Below, piece after piece: positions 32,333 to 40,865 of a DNA stretch of 64,000 nt. The DNA lies in contig NZ_CP063458.1 of NCBI RefSeq assembly GCF_015169395.1, positions 372,001 to 436,000 of the forward strand, given 5' to 3'. Positions within the stretch are counted from its first letter, which is position 1, and the number at the start of each line of letters is the position of its first letter. Position numbers and translations under genes: made by a program. This stretch comes from Humisphaera borealis. GTDB taxonomy: Bacteria > Planctomycetota > Phycisphaerae > Tepidisphaerales > Tepidisphaeraceae. The notes under the pieces are model-generated. The model saw nothing but the letters and a program-made list of their open reading frames with translations, was not told the origin of the DNA and did no database searches.

Positions 32333-33982
32333 TCAAACGCGTGGCGTTTCGGAATGCTCGGCGGCGGCAGCAACCGGGAGCGGGGCCTCGCTGCCGGCGT
32401 CGGGCGGCAGCGCGAGATAGAAGGTCGTACCGACGCCTTCGGTGGATTCGACCCAGATTTCTCCGCCGTGGCGTTCGACCGCACGACGCACCAGCGCCAG
32501 GCCGATCCCTTCACCCTTGGCGATGTCGCCGTGCAGGCGCTGGAACGCGACGAACACCTTCCCGAGGTATGCGGCGGGAATGCCCAGGCCGTTATCCCGG
32601 ACATAGTAGGTCATCTTTCCGTGGCGGAGAACGCCGGATTCGCCGGCGGTGCCGACTTCCACCACGCCGGGCCGAGCAGGGTCCAGATAGTTGACGGCAT
32701 TGCCGATCAGGTTGCCGAAGATTTGCTCGACCGCCGCCGGGTCGCCACGGCAGGGGGGCAGATCTCCGACGACGACGCGAGCAGACTTGCCTTCGATGGT
32801 GTTGGCCATCGCGTCGACGACGCGGGCGACCGTGGACTGCACATCGACGGTCTGAAGCCGATACTCCACCCGACCCGCCCGCGACAGGCGCAGAAGAGCG
32901 TCGATAATCGAAGCCGACCGGGTGACCGCCGACTGGATGAATCGGATCGAGTCCACCACATCGGCCTCGAGGAGCCGGTCGACGCGTTTGCGGATGTCGG
33001 GCGGCACGCGGTCGTCGGAAAGCGTGGATCGCAGGTCTGCGCCGGCATGAGCCAGTTCCTGGCTGAAGCCCTGCAGGTTCACCAACGGCGACCGCAGGTC
33101 GTGGCTGACGCTGTAAACGAACATTTCGTTCTCCTGCGTCTGCTGCCGCAGGCTTTCGTTGGCGGCGCTCAATTCGGTGGCTCGCTTCTCGAGCTCGGCC
33201 TTGTACCGCCGCTCGGCCTCTACGCCTTCGGACAGCCGGCGTGCGGTCTCGTGCATGACCGCATCGAGCCGGGCGATCTCGTCCCCGCCGGGCAGGCGAC
33301 CGGCCAGTGGCTGGCCTTCGGCCAGCGCCTCGGCGTTGGCGGTCACGACCGAAACGCGGCGAGACACACCCCTGCTGAAGACGTAAGCAACGAAGCAGGT
33401 GACGAGCGTGGCGCCGAACACGCCGCCCCCGATCATCCAACGCTGGCTCGTTCGGGCGGCATGCAAGGCGCCCAATCGCTGGGCCTCGAGCCGCCCCTCC
33501 TCCCGGATGAACTCGTCGAGTTCGGCTCGAAGCCGGTCCATCCGGCTTTTTCCCTCGAATGCGATGACCTGCGAGACGGCCTGGTCGCGCCGGGCCGCCC
33601 GTACCAGGACCATCATCTGGCGGATCCACGTATCGAGCGACTGCGCACTGCCCAGGACGGCCTTGGCCCGGGACGTCTGCACCGGGTTGTCCGAGACCAG
33701 TTTCGACAGGCCTTTGAACGTGTTCAGGGCAGTGTCAAGAAGTCCTTCTGCCTCAGTGCCGAACGTCGGATTCGAAGTAATGATGTACCCCCGCGCCGCC
33801 GACTGCGCCATGACGATATCGCTATAGGCAGTCTGGGCTTGCACCAGAACGTCCTTGGTGTGCAAAGCCATTTTTTCGGCTTCGGCGGCGTCCGACAGCG
33901 ACCGATTCATGAGGAAGATAAAGACCAGCTGGAACAGCAGCGGGACCGCTATCAGCAACAGGCCTTTTTTGAGGAGGGTCAT
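32333..33982 (-). CDS. Membrane sensor histidine kinase with CHASE3 domain
   Basis: The product is about 549 residues from MTLLKKGLLL. A first membrane span lies near 6-27 and a periplasmic CHASE3-type domain near 30-165 (AYSDIVMAQSAARGYIIT is characteristic). A second span (about 178-200) and a HAMP-like linker follow. The HisKA box is FVYSVSHDLRSPL, the variant found with Rcp1-type regulators, and the HATPase shows NLIGNAVNY, DNGLGIP and GEGIGLALV. The stimulus is unknown. The frame is open 64 codons upstream, but those look non-coding. It is the first gene of the three-gene signalling cassette. Confidence 0.9.
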   Translation of the reverse strand: MTLLKKGLLLIAVPLLFQLVFIFLMNRSLSDAAEAEKMALHTKDVLVQAQTAYSDIVMAQSAARGYIITSNPTFGTEAEGLLDTALNTFKGLSKLVSDNPVQTSRAKAVLGSAQSLDTWIRQMMVLVRAARRDQAVSQVIAFEGKSRMDRLRAELDEFIREEGRLEAQRLGALHAARTSQRWMIGGGVFGATLVTCFVAYVFSRGVSRRVSVVTANAEALAEGQPLAGRLPGGDEIARLDAVMHETARRLSEGVEAERRYKAELEKRATELSAANESLRQQTQENEMFVYSVSHDLRSPLVNLQGFSQELAHAGADLRSTLSDDRVPPDIRKRVDRLLEADVVDSIRFIQSAVTRSASIIDALLRLSRAGRVEYRLQTVDVQSTVARVVDAMANTIEGKSARVVVGDLPPCRGDPAAVEQIFGNLIGNAVNYLDPARPGVVEVGTAGESGVLRHGKMTYYVRDNGLGIPAAYLGKVFVAFQRLHGDIAKGEGIGLALVRRAVERHGGEIWVESTEGVGTTFYLALPPDAGSEAPLPVAAAAEHSETPRV

Positions 33983-34353
33983 TCGCACGGGGGTGACGCT
34001 GGTGGGTGGGATGGTGGATGCCTTATTCGAACGTGGACTGCACTGTGTTCGCGCCAGGCAGTCCCATTTCACAGGCTGGTAACTGAGTTCCAGCGTGAGC
34101 CCGGCGTTTACGGAAGGGCTAGTTCGGGCGACTCTAGAATGTCCCGGGGTAACACACAACGCACAAAGTGCCATACGGCCTCAGCCGGCAAATCCGTCGG
34201 GTCCGGCCGTTCCTCTAGATTTCCGACGCGGCTGTCCGATAATGACTTCGTGGATCGGGGTCCGCGCTGGTGCCCGGGCTGGAAGCCTGTGCTACGCGAG
34301 TCGATTCGGTCGGCAGCCCTGAGCTGCCACCTGCGGCAAGGAGGCCGCACGCG

Positions 34354-35418
34354 ATGGCTGACGTACTTGACCAGTCCGAAGTCGACGCGCTTCTTGCCGC
34401 TGTCGATACCTCCCAGGCCTCCAACGGCCCGCCTCCGCAGGTCTTCTCTTCCGGCGGCACGTCCTCGGTCGAAGTTCACGTTTACGATTTCAAACGTCCC
34501 GAACGCGTCAGCAAAGATCAGATGCGGGCGCTCGAGGCGCTGCACGAGGGTTTCGGCCGAAATTTTGGAGCCGCGCTGTCCGGCTACCTCCGCACGATCG
34601 TGGAAGTTTCCGTCGCCCACATCGAGCAGCTCACGTACTCCGAGTTTATCCATTCGCTGCCCAATCCTACGTGCTTCAATCTGGTCAAGGCCGAGCAGCT
34701 CGACGGGCAGATGTGTCTGGAAATTTCGCCGCTGATCATCTATCCGATCATCGACCGACTGCTGGGCGGGAGCAACGCCGACCTGTTCATCCCGCAGCGG
34801 CCCCTGACGCAAATCGAGCAGCGGCTGGTGCAGCGGATCACCGACCGCGCGATGCAGCACCTCTCGGAGGCCTGGACGAACCTGACGCCGGTCACGTTCA
34901 GCGTCAGCGATTTCGAGAGCAACCCGCAACTGGTGCTGATCGTCCCCCCGAACGAAACGGTCGTGGTCGTCAGCTTCGAACTCAAGATGGGCAACCGCGC
35001 CGGCACGATGAGCCTGTGCATTCCGTACAACGTGATTGAGCCGGTCATCGGGCTGCTGAATCAGCAGAACTGGTTCAGCTATCAGCGTAAGGGAAGCCAG
35101 GACGAGCACCTGCGAAAGCTCACGCGCAACGTCAGCAACGCGCCGATCGAATTGAGGGCATTCCTCGCGGCCACGACGATGACGCTCAATGAGCTCATGT
35201 CGCTGCAGGTGGGCGACGTCATCACCACCGAGAAGCCGATCGAAAAGGAAATCCTGATTCAGGTCGAGGGTCGTAACAAGTTCCTGGGGCAGGTGGGCCG
35301 GCTGCGGGGAAGCAAGGCCGTGCAGATCACCCGGCTGTGTCAGGACGCCACCGAAGGCCTGCGGGCCGAGGCGCTGAGCGCGGCGGCTGGCAGCGCCAGC
35401 GGGACACCAGGGTCATGA
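34354..35418 (+). CDS. fliM: Flagellar motor switch protein FliM
   Basis: FliM is a component of the flagellar C-ring that binds CheY-P and sets rotation direction. The product is 354 residues with AAGGAGG (34338-34344) 9 bases before the ATG. The N-terminal CheY-binding segment is VLDQSEVDALLAAV. RALEALHEGFGRNF and SLPNPTCFNLV belong to the middle domain, and the C-terminal SpoA/FliMN domain is near 270-340 (LQVGDVITTEKP, VEGRNKFLGQVGRLRG). No other flagellar gene is in the window. The stop overlaps the following CPBP gene by ATGA. Confidence 0.95.
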   Translation: MADVLDQSEVDALLAAVDTSQASNGPPPQVFSSGGTSSVEVHVYDFKRPERVSKDQMRALEALHEGFGRNFGAALSGYLRTIVEVSVAHIEQLTYSEFIHSLPNPTCFNLVKAEQLDGQMCLEISPLIIYPIIDRLLGGSNADLFIPQRPLTQIEQRLVQRITDRAMQHLSEAWTNLTPVTFSVSDFESNPQLVLIVPPNETVVVVSFELKMGNRAGTMSLCIPYNVIEPVIGLLNQQNWFSYQRKGSQDEHLRKLTRNVSNAPIELRAFLAATTMTLNELMSLQVGDVITTEKPIEKEILIQVEGRNKFLGQVGRLRGSKAVQITRLCQDATEGLRAEALSAAAGSASGTPGS

Positions 35419-36239
35419 GCCGGTCTGCCAGCCGGGCCGCCGGCGCAAGGCGTCCCTCCGAAGGCACCGGTCGTACAAGAAGTGCGCGGCGGCCGAGGCG
35501 CTCGAACGGTCGGCCACGCGAGGTGACATCGACCTATCTCGAAGCGTCTGAACGCCCGGGCATGAGCCTGCTGGTCCTGCTGCCGTTCGTCATCGTGTAC
35601 GAACTTTACGCAGCGGGACTGATCGCGTCGGGGCCTGTGGGGGCGGTTCGATCGGTGCCTCACATCACGGCTTTCCTGCTGATCGAGGATTTGTTCCGAT
35701 TGCTGGGCGTTGTCGGGCGGCACCTGCCGGCGTTCGCGCTGACCGCGATGCTGCTGGGGGCGCATGTCCTTCGCAACGATCGGTGGCGCTTTCATCCGGC
35801 CGTTCCGTTTGCGATGGGCATCGAGGGGATCGCCTGGGCTGTCCCGCTGCTGATCTTCGGCTGGGTAATGGCAAGATTCGTGACGCTGGGGGGCGGGGGA
35901 ATTGGCGGGGAATGGGCGATTCTTTGCGTTGGCGCTGGGATTTACGAGGAAATGGTGTTCCGGCTGATGCTCGCGTCGATCCTACTGCTGATCCTGAAGG
36001 ACCTCGTCGGCGTACGAACGGGGGCTGCGGTGGTGACGGCTGTAGTCGTCAGTGGGGTGCTCTTTGCACTGTATCATTACCTGAGTCCTGCTGAGGACTT
36101 CCGGCTGCGGACGTGCCTTTTTCGAACAGGGGCCGGTGTCTACTTTGGGGCACTATTTCTGCTGCGTGGATTTGGTGTAACTGCAATTTGTCACATGGCT
36201 TACGACATTTTTGTGGTGGGAATTCTGTCGCAGGCATGA
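35415..36239 (+). CDS. CPBP-family intramembrane metalloprotease
   Basis: The product is 274 residues, translationally coupled to fliM (ATGA). A basic N-terminal tail of about 55 residues precedes multiple membrane spans (LLVLLPFVIVYELYAAG, FALTAMLLGAHVL, FAMGIEGIAWAVPLLIFGWV, VVTAVVVSGVLFALYHYL). The CPBP (Abi/CAAX protease) motifs are present: IYEEMVFRLML (EExxxR), FALYHY with its histidine, and a terminal CHMAYDIF. Family members cleave prenylated or membrane peptides, or act in bacteriocin self-immunity; nothing here points to a specific substrate. Coupling with fliM is unusual. Confidence 0.88.
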   Translation: MSRSASRAAGARRPSEGTGRTRSARRPRRSNGRPREVTSTYLEASERPGMSLLVLLPFVIVYELYAAGLIASGPVGAVRSVPHITAFLLIEDLFRLLGVVGRHLPAFALTAMLLGAHVLRNDRWRFHPAVPFAMGIEGIAWAVPLLIFGWVMARFVTLGGGGIGGEWAILCVGAGIYEEMVFRLMLASILLLILKDLVGVRTGAAVVTAVVVSGVLFALYHYLSPAEDFRLRTCLFRTGAGVYFGALFLLRGFGVTAICHMAYDIFVVGILSQA

Positions 36240-36281
36240 ACCAAAGATGAATTATTTCCTACCCAAGAGGAGTGTGACCTC

Positions 36282-36287
36282 TATAAT
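36282..36287 (+). promoter_or_regulatory. TATAAT -10 element before the candidate structured RNA
   Basis: A perfect TATAAT lies at 36282-36287, about 10 bases before the first hairpin of the candidate RNA. No good -35 hexamer is visible at 16-18 bases. The local A+T enrichment (36240-36290) is unusual for this genome. Confidence 0.5.
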
Positions 36288-36297
36288 GCCTCCATTC

Positions 36298-36421
36298 GTT
36301 GTTCGCGAGGTGCGGACAACCTTCGGCTGCAGGCGGTAAAGCTGGCAGGGAAGCTGGATCTTTACCGGCGGGAACGCACAAGTCGGCCATTCCGGCCTTA
36401 ACTTGCAGCCCACCGTTTTTT
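36298..36421 (+). ncRNA. Candidate structured RNA (small RNA or leader) upstream of the DUF2617 gene
   Basis: The segment folds by inspection into two compact units. A 5' hairpin pairs GTTGTTCGC (36298-36306) with GCGGACAAC (36312-36320), nine pairs including one G-U, around a 5-base loop. A long-range stem pairs GGCTGCA (36325-36331) with TGCAGCC (36404-36410). It encloses CGGTAAAG/CTTTACCG (36334-36341 with 36360-36367) and a smaller GGCC hairpin near 36384-36396. CACCG then leads into T6 at 36416-36421, as at an intrinsic terminator. With TATAAT at 36282 this looks like a short transcription unit of about 130 nt, or a leader controlling the gene at 36501. It matches no RNA family that I recognise (not SRP, 6S or a common riboswitch by eye). 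Confidence 0.5.
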
Positions 36422-36431
36422 CCGATGTCTA

Positions 36432-36466
36432 AGAGGTCCCGGTGGTAGTAACTTCCACCAGCCTCT
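36432..36466 (+). promoter_or_regulatory. Leader hairpin before the DUF2617 gene
   Basis: AGAGG/CCTCT (36432-36436 with 36462-36466) and GGTGG/CCACC (36441-36445 with 36455-36459) form a two-part stem. A small GGAGA/TCTCC hairpin (36473-36489) follows and would bury a Shine-Dalgarno-like GGAG. Both lie within 70 bases of the start codon. Confidence 0.45.
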
Positions 36467-36500
36467 CTATTTGGAGATTGAAATTCTCCTAAGAAAGAGC

Positions 36501-37079
36501 ATGGACGCTATGTCGACCAATAACAGAACCAAACAACGTCGTTCCGGAGGCCTGAGCCTTCACCTGTACCAGCGCGCCCTCCACCCGGAGCTCTTCAAGA
36601 TCCTCGGGAGCGAGCAGGTCGTGCGTCGCGCTTACGAAGCCGACATCTGGCTCGTTGAAGGTGGCCATGTCGTTACGTTTGTCGCCGGCAAGACCTCACT
36701 CGTCGAAGTCATCGTCACGGGCAACGAACAGCTTCCCGATCGCAACCTGATCCAGGCGCTTCAGTGTCGTGGTGAACGCTACCACGAGACAACGATCGGT
36801 CCTAATGTGCGCTACATGATCAGCACCCAGGAAGAGCAGCTGACCCAGACGCTGTACGACGCAACACGCCATGAAATCAGCACTTACGCGGCCAAGCGTG
36901 AGCTGATGAGCGCCGAAGGACAGTTCACCGGCGACGCCGGCGGTTACCTCAGCGTTCTCGATATCGAATGCCGCAGCCACGAACTGCTCGTCCAGAGCTT
37001 CCACCTGTTTGACGACAACCAGCTGGTCATCAAGACGCAGGCCATCTTCGAAGTCGCCAAAGAGCCGCGACAGAACTGA
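36501..37079 (+). CDS. DUF2617 family protein
   Basis: The product is 192 residues from the ATG at 36501; the ATG at 36510 is equally possible. The opening LSLHLYQRALHPELFKIL, the central WLVEGGHVVTF, the LQCRGERYHETT segment and the closing LLVQSFHLFDDNQLVIKTQ match my recollection of the planctomycete DUF2617 family, whose function is unknown. It is predicted soluble and cytoplasmic with mixed alpha/beta character. It is preceded by the structured-RNA candidate and hairpins and followed by a terminator, so it is probably a single-gene unit with leader-level control. Confidence 0.72.
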   Translation: MDAMSTNNRTKQRRSGGLSLHLYQRALHPELFKILGSEQVVRRAYEADIWLVEGGHVVTFVAGKTSLVEVIVTGNEQLPDRNLIQALQCRGERYHETTIGPNVRYMISTQEEQLTQTLYDATRHEISTYAAKRELMSAEGQFTGDAGGYLSVLDIECRSHELLVQSFHLFDDNQLVIKTQAIFEVAKEPRQN

Positions 37080-37140
37080 TCGTCGCCGCGCCTGGCCTAG
37101 GGCGCAATGGAGCCTGCCGGACCTTAATCACAGACCACCC

Positions 37141-37177
37141 AGACGCCCCGGATGTCCGTCCGCGGGCGTCTTTGTTT
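37141..37177 (+). terminator. Intrinsic terminator after the DUF2617 gene
   Basis: AGACGCCCCG (37141-37150) pairs with CGGGCGTCT (ending at 37171) and is followed by TTGTTTT. It lies about 60 bases after the stop, facing the convergent kinase gene. Confidence 0.75.
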
Positions 37178-37224
37178 TGACGCCGAGTTTCCTGCGGGCT
37201 TGCGTCTGGGGCGGTGCCACCTGC

Positions 37225-39642
37225 TTACCGGAACGGCGGCGGGCCGCCGCGCGGACCGGCTTCACGGGGTCGCCCGTCGGGCGGTCGATCGCCCGGCGGA
37301 CGATCATTCCGCTCACGCAATCGCGCCGCCTGCCGCCGGGCTTTATCGGCGGCGGCGGTATCACCCAGCTTCGTCTCCACCTCCACCAGCAACTCATACA
37401 GGATCGCCGGCGACTCCCGATGTCGCGGAGGACCCCGGCTTTCCGATTCGGCCCGCTCTATTTGATTGATCACGCGGACCAGCAGTGCCCTGGCTTCGTC
37501 GGTCCGGCCCTGAGCCAGCAGTACCGCGGCCGCCCGCGACGCCGGATCACCGAGGGTCACCACAGGAGGCCCAGCCCGACCGCCATCACCGTTGGGCCCG
37601 CGGGGCGGACCGACCTCGCCCCTGCGCTCCAGGAGCATCATCGATGCGTTGTACGCCGCAAGTGCCCCCGCGGCGTCATTGGAGGCCTCCAGCAATCGTC
37701 CGGTCCGGTAGTGGCACGCCGCCATCGGCATACCGGCACGTTGATCGACCCCTTCCCGTTCGACGTACTGGTTCATCGCGTACGCGATCTGCTTCAGTGC
37801 GACAGCGCGGCCTTCAGGATCCCCGGGGATCGCTGAGATCGAACCGATCGATTCCAGCAGGCCAGCCGTCGCACTGGCCCTCAAGGCGTCGTCCGAAGAC
37901 GGGCCGGCCAGCGCGCGCTCAAACCGCTCGGCGGCTAGTCCGTACGAGCGATCCGCCGACTCCGTCTCCGACATCAGGCGATAGACGTCGGCGACGCGGT
38001 GATAGCCCCAGGCGGCTTCGACCTCGAGCGACGGGTCAGTGAGATTCCGCTCCGAGAAGCGATCGTAGAATCGCAGCACACCTTCGAGTACGCCGGCGTT
38101 CACGAGGGCACGCATGTCCTTGGCCGGCAGATGGTCCGGCCTGCCGCCGGGCGGCTCGCGCCGGTCCAGGGGCGGTTCGCGGCGTTCGCCGGGCGGACCG
38201 CCGCCCATCGGAAGCTCGAGCTGCTGACTGGCGCTGAGCTGGCCGAACAAGTCGGACAGCGCGTCGAGGCACAGCCGGACGTTGTCGTCCGAAATCTTTC
38301 TTGCCGTTTCGGCTTCGCCCCGACGGATGGATTCGGCTTTCAGGGCGACGCTCGTCTGCTTGTAGCCGATCCAGCCGACGACCAGTGCCGTCAGGATCGA
38401 TAACGTCGTCGCCACGAGCAGGGCGGCGACCGCGCGATTACGACGGCTCCATCGCCATGCTCGCTCCCAAGGCGACACCCGGCGGGCGCTGATCGAACGC
38501 CCGGCGATGAACGCCCTGAGATCGCGCTCCATCGCGACGGCGGTGGGGTAGCGGTGCGACGGCTCCCGTGCGATCGCCTTGAGAACGATGGTTTCAAGGT
38601 CGCGCGGAATGGCCGGATTAATCGACCGAGGCGACGCCGGACTGGCAGTGGAAATCAGGCGGATCAGCTCGGCCGGGCCGGTATCCCGGTACGGCGGCTG
38701 CAGCGTGAGCAGCTCGTAGAGCGTGAGGCCGAGGCCATAGATGTCGGACCGGGCGTCCACCTTCTTGTCGATCGCCTCGGGGGCCATGTACTGGAGCGTA
38801 CCGATGATGTCGCCGGTCCGCGTGACATTGGAATCGTTGCCAACCTTCGCAAGCCCGAAGTCCGCGACCCAGACGATGCCGGCGTCATCCAGGATGAGAT
38901 TCGCCGGCTTCACATCCCGGTGCAGGACGCCGCGATCGTGTGCGTATTGGAGGGCGTCAGCGACTTGCGCGCCGATGTCGGCGACCCATTTGTAATGCTC
39001 CGTCGGGGTCCGCTGCGACAGCGACTGGACTGCGGGCGTCTGGGGTTCTGCGGGATGTCCGGGTTTGGGTCCCGAACTCTTACGCGCTCGGCCGCGGTCC
39101 CGCGTCGCGCTGGCCGCCGATGCGAGCGATCGCGTGACCTGGCCGAGCCCCTGTCCGTCGATGCACTGCATGACGTAGTAGTGGATGTCCCCCTGCTGGC
39201 CGACGCCGAAGATCGGCACGATGTTGGTGTGATGCAGTCGGGCGGCGGCGCGGGCCTCTTGTTCGAAGCGTGCCAGGCGGGTGGGGTCGAGCACGGCCGA
39301 CGCCGAGAGAATCTTGATCGCGACGCGTCGCCCGAGGGATTCCTGCACTGCTTCAAAGACGACGCCCATGCCGCCGCGGCCCAATTCACGCACGATTCGG
39401 AAGTCGCCGACCCGTTCGAGGGTCGGAGTTATAGCGAGCCCGGATTGTGACCGCCGGGCGACATTCATCCGCTCCATCATCGCGACCGACTGGAGGGCGT
39501 TGCGAATCTGCTCGGTGAGTTCGGGGTGTCGGTCGGTGTACTCACTGATGGCGGGCCGCTCGCCACGGCGGTAGCGGGCGGCGAACTCCTCGGCGATGAG
39601 GTCGACGGGATGACGCTCGGGCTCTGAAAGTTCGTCGGTCAT
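37225..39642 (-). CDS. Membrane Ser/Thr protein kinase with helical-repeat C-terminus
   Basis: The product is about 805 residues from MTDELSEPERHP; an in-frame ATG at 39687 is less typical of the family. Residues 1-45 contain the planctomycete header PVDLIAEEFAARYRRGERP. The Pkn2-type kinase domain (about 77-385) shows LGRGGMGVVFEA, AIKIL, LHRDVKPANL and VADFGLAKV. A Ser/Lys/Pro-rich insertion of about 50 residues sits between the N- and C-lobes. One membrane span (AVAALLVATTLSILTALVVG, about 415-437) is followed by a long TPR-like helical region and a Pro/Arg/Gly-rich tail. It lies 84 bases downstream of an ECF sigma gene on the same strand. Confidence 0.92.
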   Translation of the reverse strand: MTDELSEPERHPVDLIAEEFAARYRRGERPAISEYTDRHPELTEQIRNALQSVAMMERMNVARRSQSGLAITPTLERVGDFRIVRELGRGGMGVVFEAVQESLGRRVAIKILSASAVLDPTRLARFEQEARAAARLHHTNIVPIFGVGQQGDIHYYVMQCIDGQGLGQVTRSLASAASATRDRGRARKSSGPKPGHPAEPQTPAVQSLSQRTPTEHYKWVADIGAQVADALQYAHDRGVLHRDVKPANLILDDAGIVWVADFGLAKVGNDSNVTRTGDIIGTLQYMAPEAIDKKVDARSDIYGLGLTLYELLTLQPPYRDTGPAELIRLISTASPASPRSINPAIPRDLETIVLKAIAREPSHRYPTAVAMERDLRAFIAGRSISARRVSPWERAWRWSRRNRAVAALLVATTLSILTALVVGWIGYKQTSVALKAESIRRGEAETARKISDDNVRLCLDALSDLFGQLSASQQLELPMGGGPPGERREPPLDRREPPGGRPDHLPAKDMRALVNAGVLEGVLRFYDRFSERNLTDPSLEVEAAWGYHRVADVYRLMSETESADRSYGLAAERFERALAGPSSDDALRASATAGLLESIGSISAIPGDPEGRAVALKQIAYAMNQYVEREGVDQRAGMPMAACHYRTGRLLEASNDAAGALAAYNASMMLLERRGEVGPPRGPNGDGGRAGPPVVTLGDPASRAAAVLLAQGRTDEARALLVRVINQIERAESESRGPPRHRESPAILYELLVEVETKLGDTAAADKARRQAARLRERNDRPPGDRPPDGRPREAGPRGGPPPFR

Positions 39643-39726
39643 GGTCTTGCCCACAATGAAACCGAAACGGTCATCCCGAGTCATCACGCGGCAGCTTGGA
39701 ATGACCGCGGATACCGGTTCTTGTTT

Positions 39727-40383
39727 CTAAGCCTCAAAGAACCCCGGCAATTTCGCCAGGGCCTCGCGGAGCCGTTCCAATGCACGCACGTAGCGGTTGC
39801 TCGCGGCGGCTTTCTGAAGGCCGAGCAGTTCGGCGACCTGATTGTTGTCGAGTTCTTCGAAATGCCGGAGCGTGAGGATTTCCCGGTCAAGCGGAGAGAG
39901 GGATTGAATCGCCGCCTCCACCTGCTCGACCATTTCCGCCTGCCGCAACGTCTGGCTGGGCGTATCAAGCCGGGCGACCAGTTCGCGCGCCAGCGAGCCG
40001 GGCATGACGCCGCTGAGCGGCTGTGCGTCGATGGCGACCTCCGCGCCGGCCGATCGCATCTTCGCCCCCAGATGCTTGCGGTGCACACCGACGAGGCTCT
40101 GGTTAACGACCATTCGAAGCCAGACATAGAACGACATCCCCGGCTTCTCGAAGAAGTGCGGGAATCGCAGCAGCGCATCGATGTAGGCTTCCTGCAGCAC
40201 GTCCGATGCGCCGACACGGCCGGTGAGCCTCGCGTCGAGCCGCAGATCGACCATCCGCCGCAGCTGCGCCTGATAGTGCGAGAAGAGGCCGGCCAGGGCC
40301 GAGCGGTCGCCGCCGCCAAGCCGCTGGAGCAGGGGCAGGAGTTCGTCGGGGACGGATTTGGGCGGTGCTTCGGATTCAGACAT
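39727..40383 (-). CDS. ECF-type RNA polymerase sigma factor
   Basis: The product is 218 residues. Region 2 lies near residues 35-100 (ASDVLQEAYIDALLRFPHF, SFYVWLRMVVNQSLVGVHRKH) and region 4 near 155-210 (IQSLSPLDREILTLRHFEEL, NNQVAELLGLQKAAASNRYVRALERLR). This matches the planctomycete sigma group commonly encoded with Pkn2-type kinases. No anti-sigma factor is adjacent; the downstream kinase may regulate it, which is inference from arrangement. Confidence 0.92.
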   Translation of the reverse strand: MSESEAPPKSVPDELLPLLQRLGGGDRSALAGLFSHYQAQLRRMVDLRLDARLTGRVGASDVLQEAYIDALLRFPHFFEKPGMSFYVWLRMVVNQSLVGVHRKHLGAKMRSAGAEVAIDAQPLSGVMPGSLARELVARLDTPSQTLRQAEMVEQVEAAIQSLSPLDREILTLRHFEELDNNQVAELLGLQKAAASNRYVRALERLREALAKLPGFFEA

Positions 40384-40604
40384 CGATGATCACAAGGTAA
40401 CGTGCGGCGGGTGAACTTGCTCGTTGCCGTTGCGCGCGAAAGAAGCGAACTTCCAAACCGGCGGGATTTCTTTTCGGAGACAGTGTACCGCGCACAATGG
40501 CGGGCGTTTAAACATTCAGTCGCCAATTTCGGAAAGGCGATAAGACGCGAGGCCCGACATTGTGCCTGGGTCCGCGGCTGCCCCGCGATTCCGGAGGTTT
40601 CGGA

Positions 40605-40745
40605 ATGAATCGCGCCACCCCTCACCTCTTGCCTGCGGAAGTCGGTCTGGCTGTCGGACCGGAACTTGCCAGCCACGTGCTGGCCGGTCCCGATCCGATC
40701 GCCGCGCAATCATTTCTTCACGCCCTCTTCCGCTGCACAGCCTGA
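40605..40745 (+). CDS. Possible 46-residue small protein
   Basis: GGAGG (40593-40597) stands 7 bases before an ATG that opens a 46-codon frame ending TGA at 40745. The peptide starts MNRATPHLLPAEVG and is weakly hydrophobic, with no recognised domain. It lies in the 482-base gap between the divergent sigma and peroxidase genes; the rest of that gap shows no gene. It could be a leader of the peroxidase transcript or chance. Confidence 0.3.
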   Translation: MNRATPHLLPAEVGLAVGPELASHVLAGPDPIAAQSFLHALFRCTA

Positions 40746-40865
40746 TCGTTTCACCCGCCCGCGGCTCTGTCCATAGGCCGCCCGCCGATTCTTCCGTCCG
40801 GTCCGCCCGACGACGTCATGTGGCATTTGCCGCATGGGTCTCCCACCTTGTTTGGAGGAACTACC

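Noticed and set aside
36298-36421. Assignment of the structured RNA as SRP RNA, 6S RNA or a known riboswitch
   Set aside because: The SRP GGAA tetraloop core, the 6S open-complex bubble and common riboswitch boxes were not found by eye. The segment is therefore kept as an unassigned candidate.
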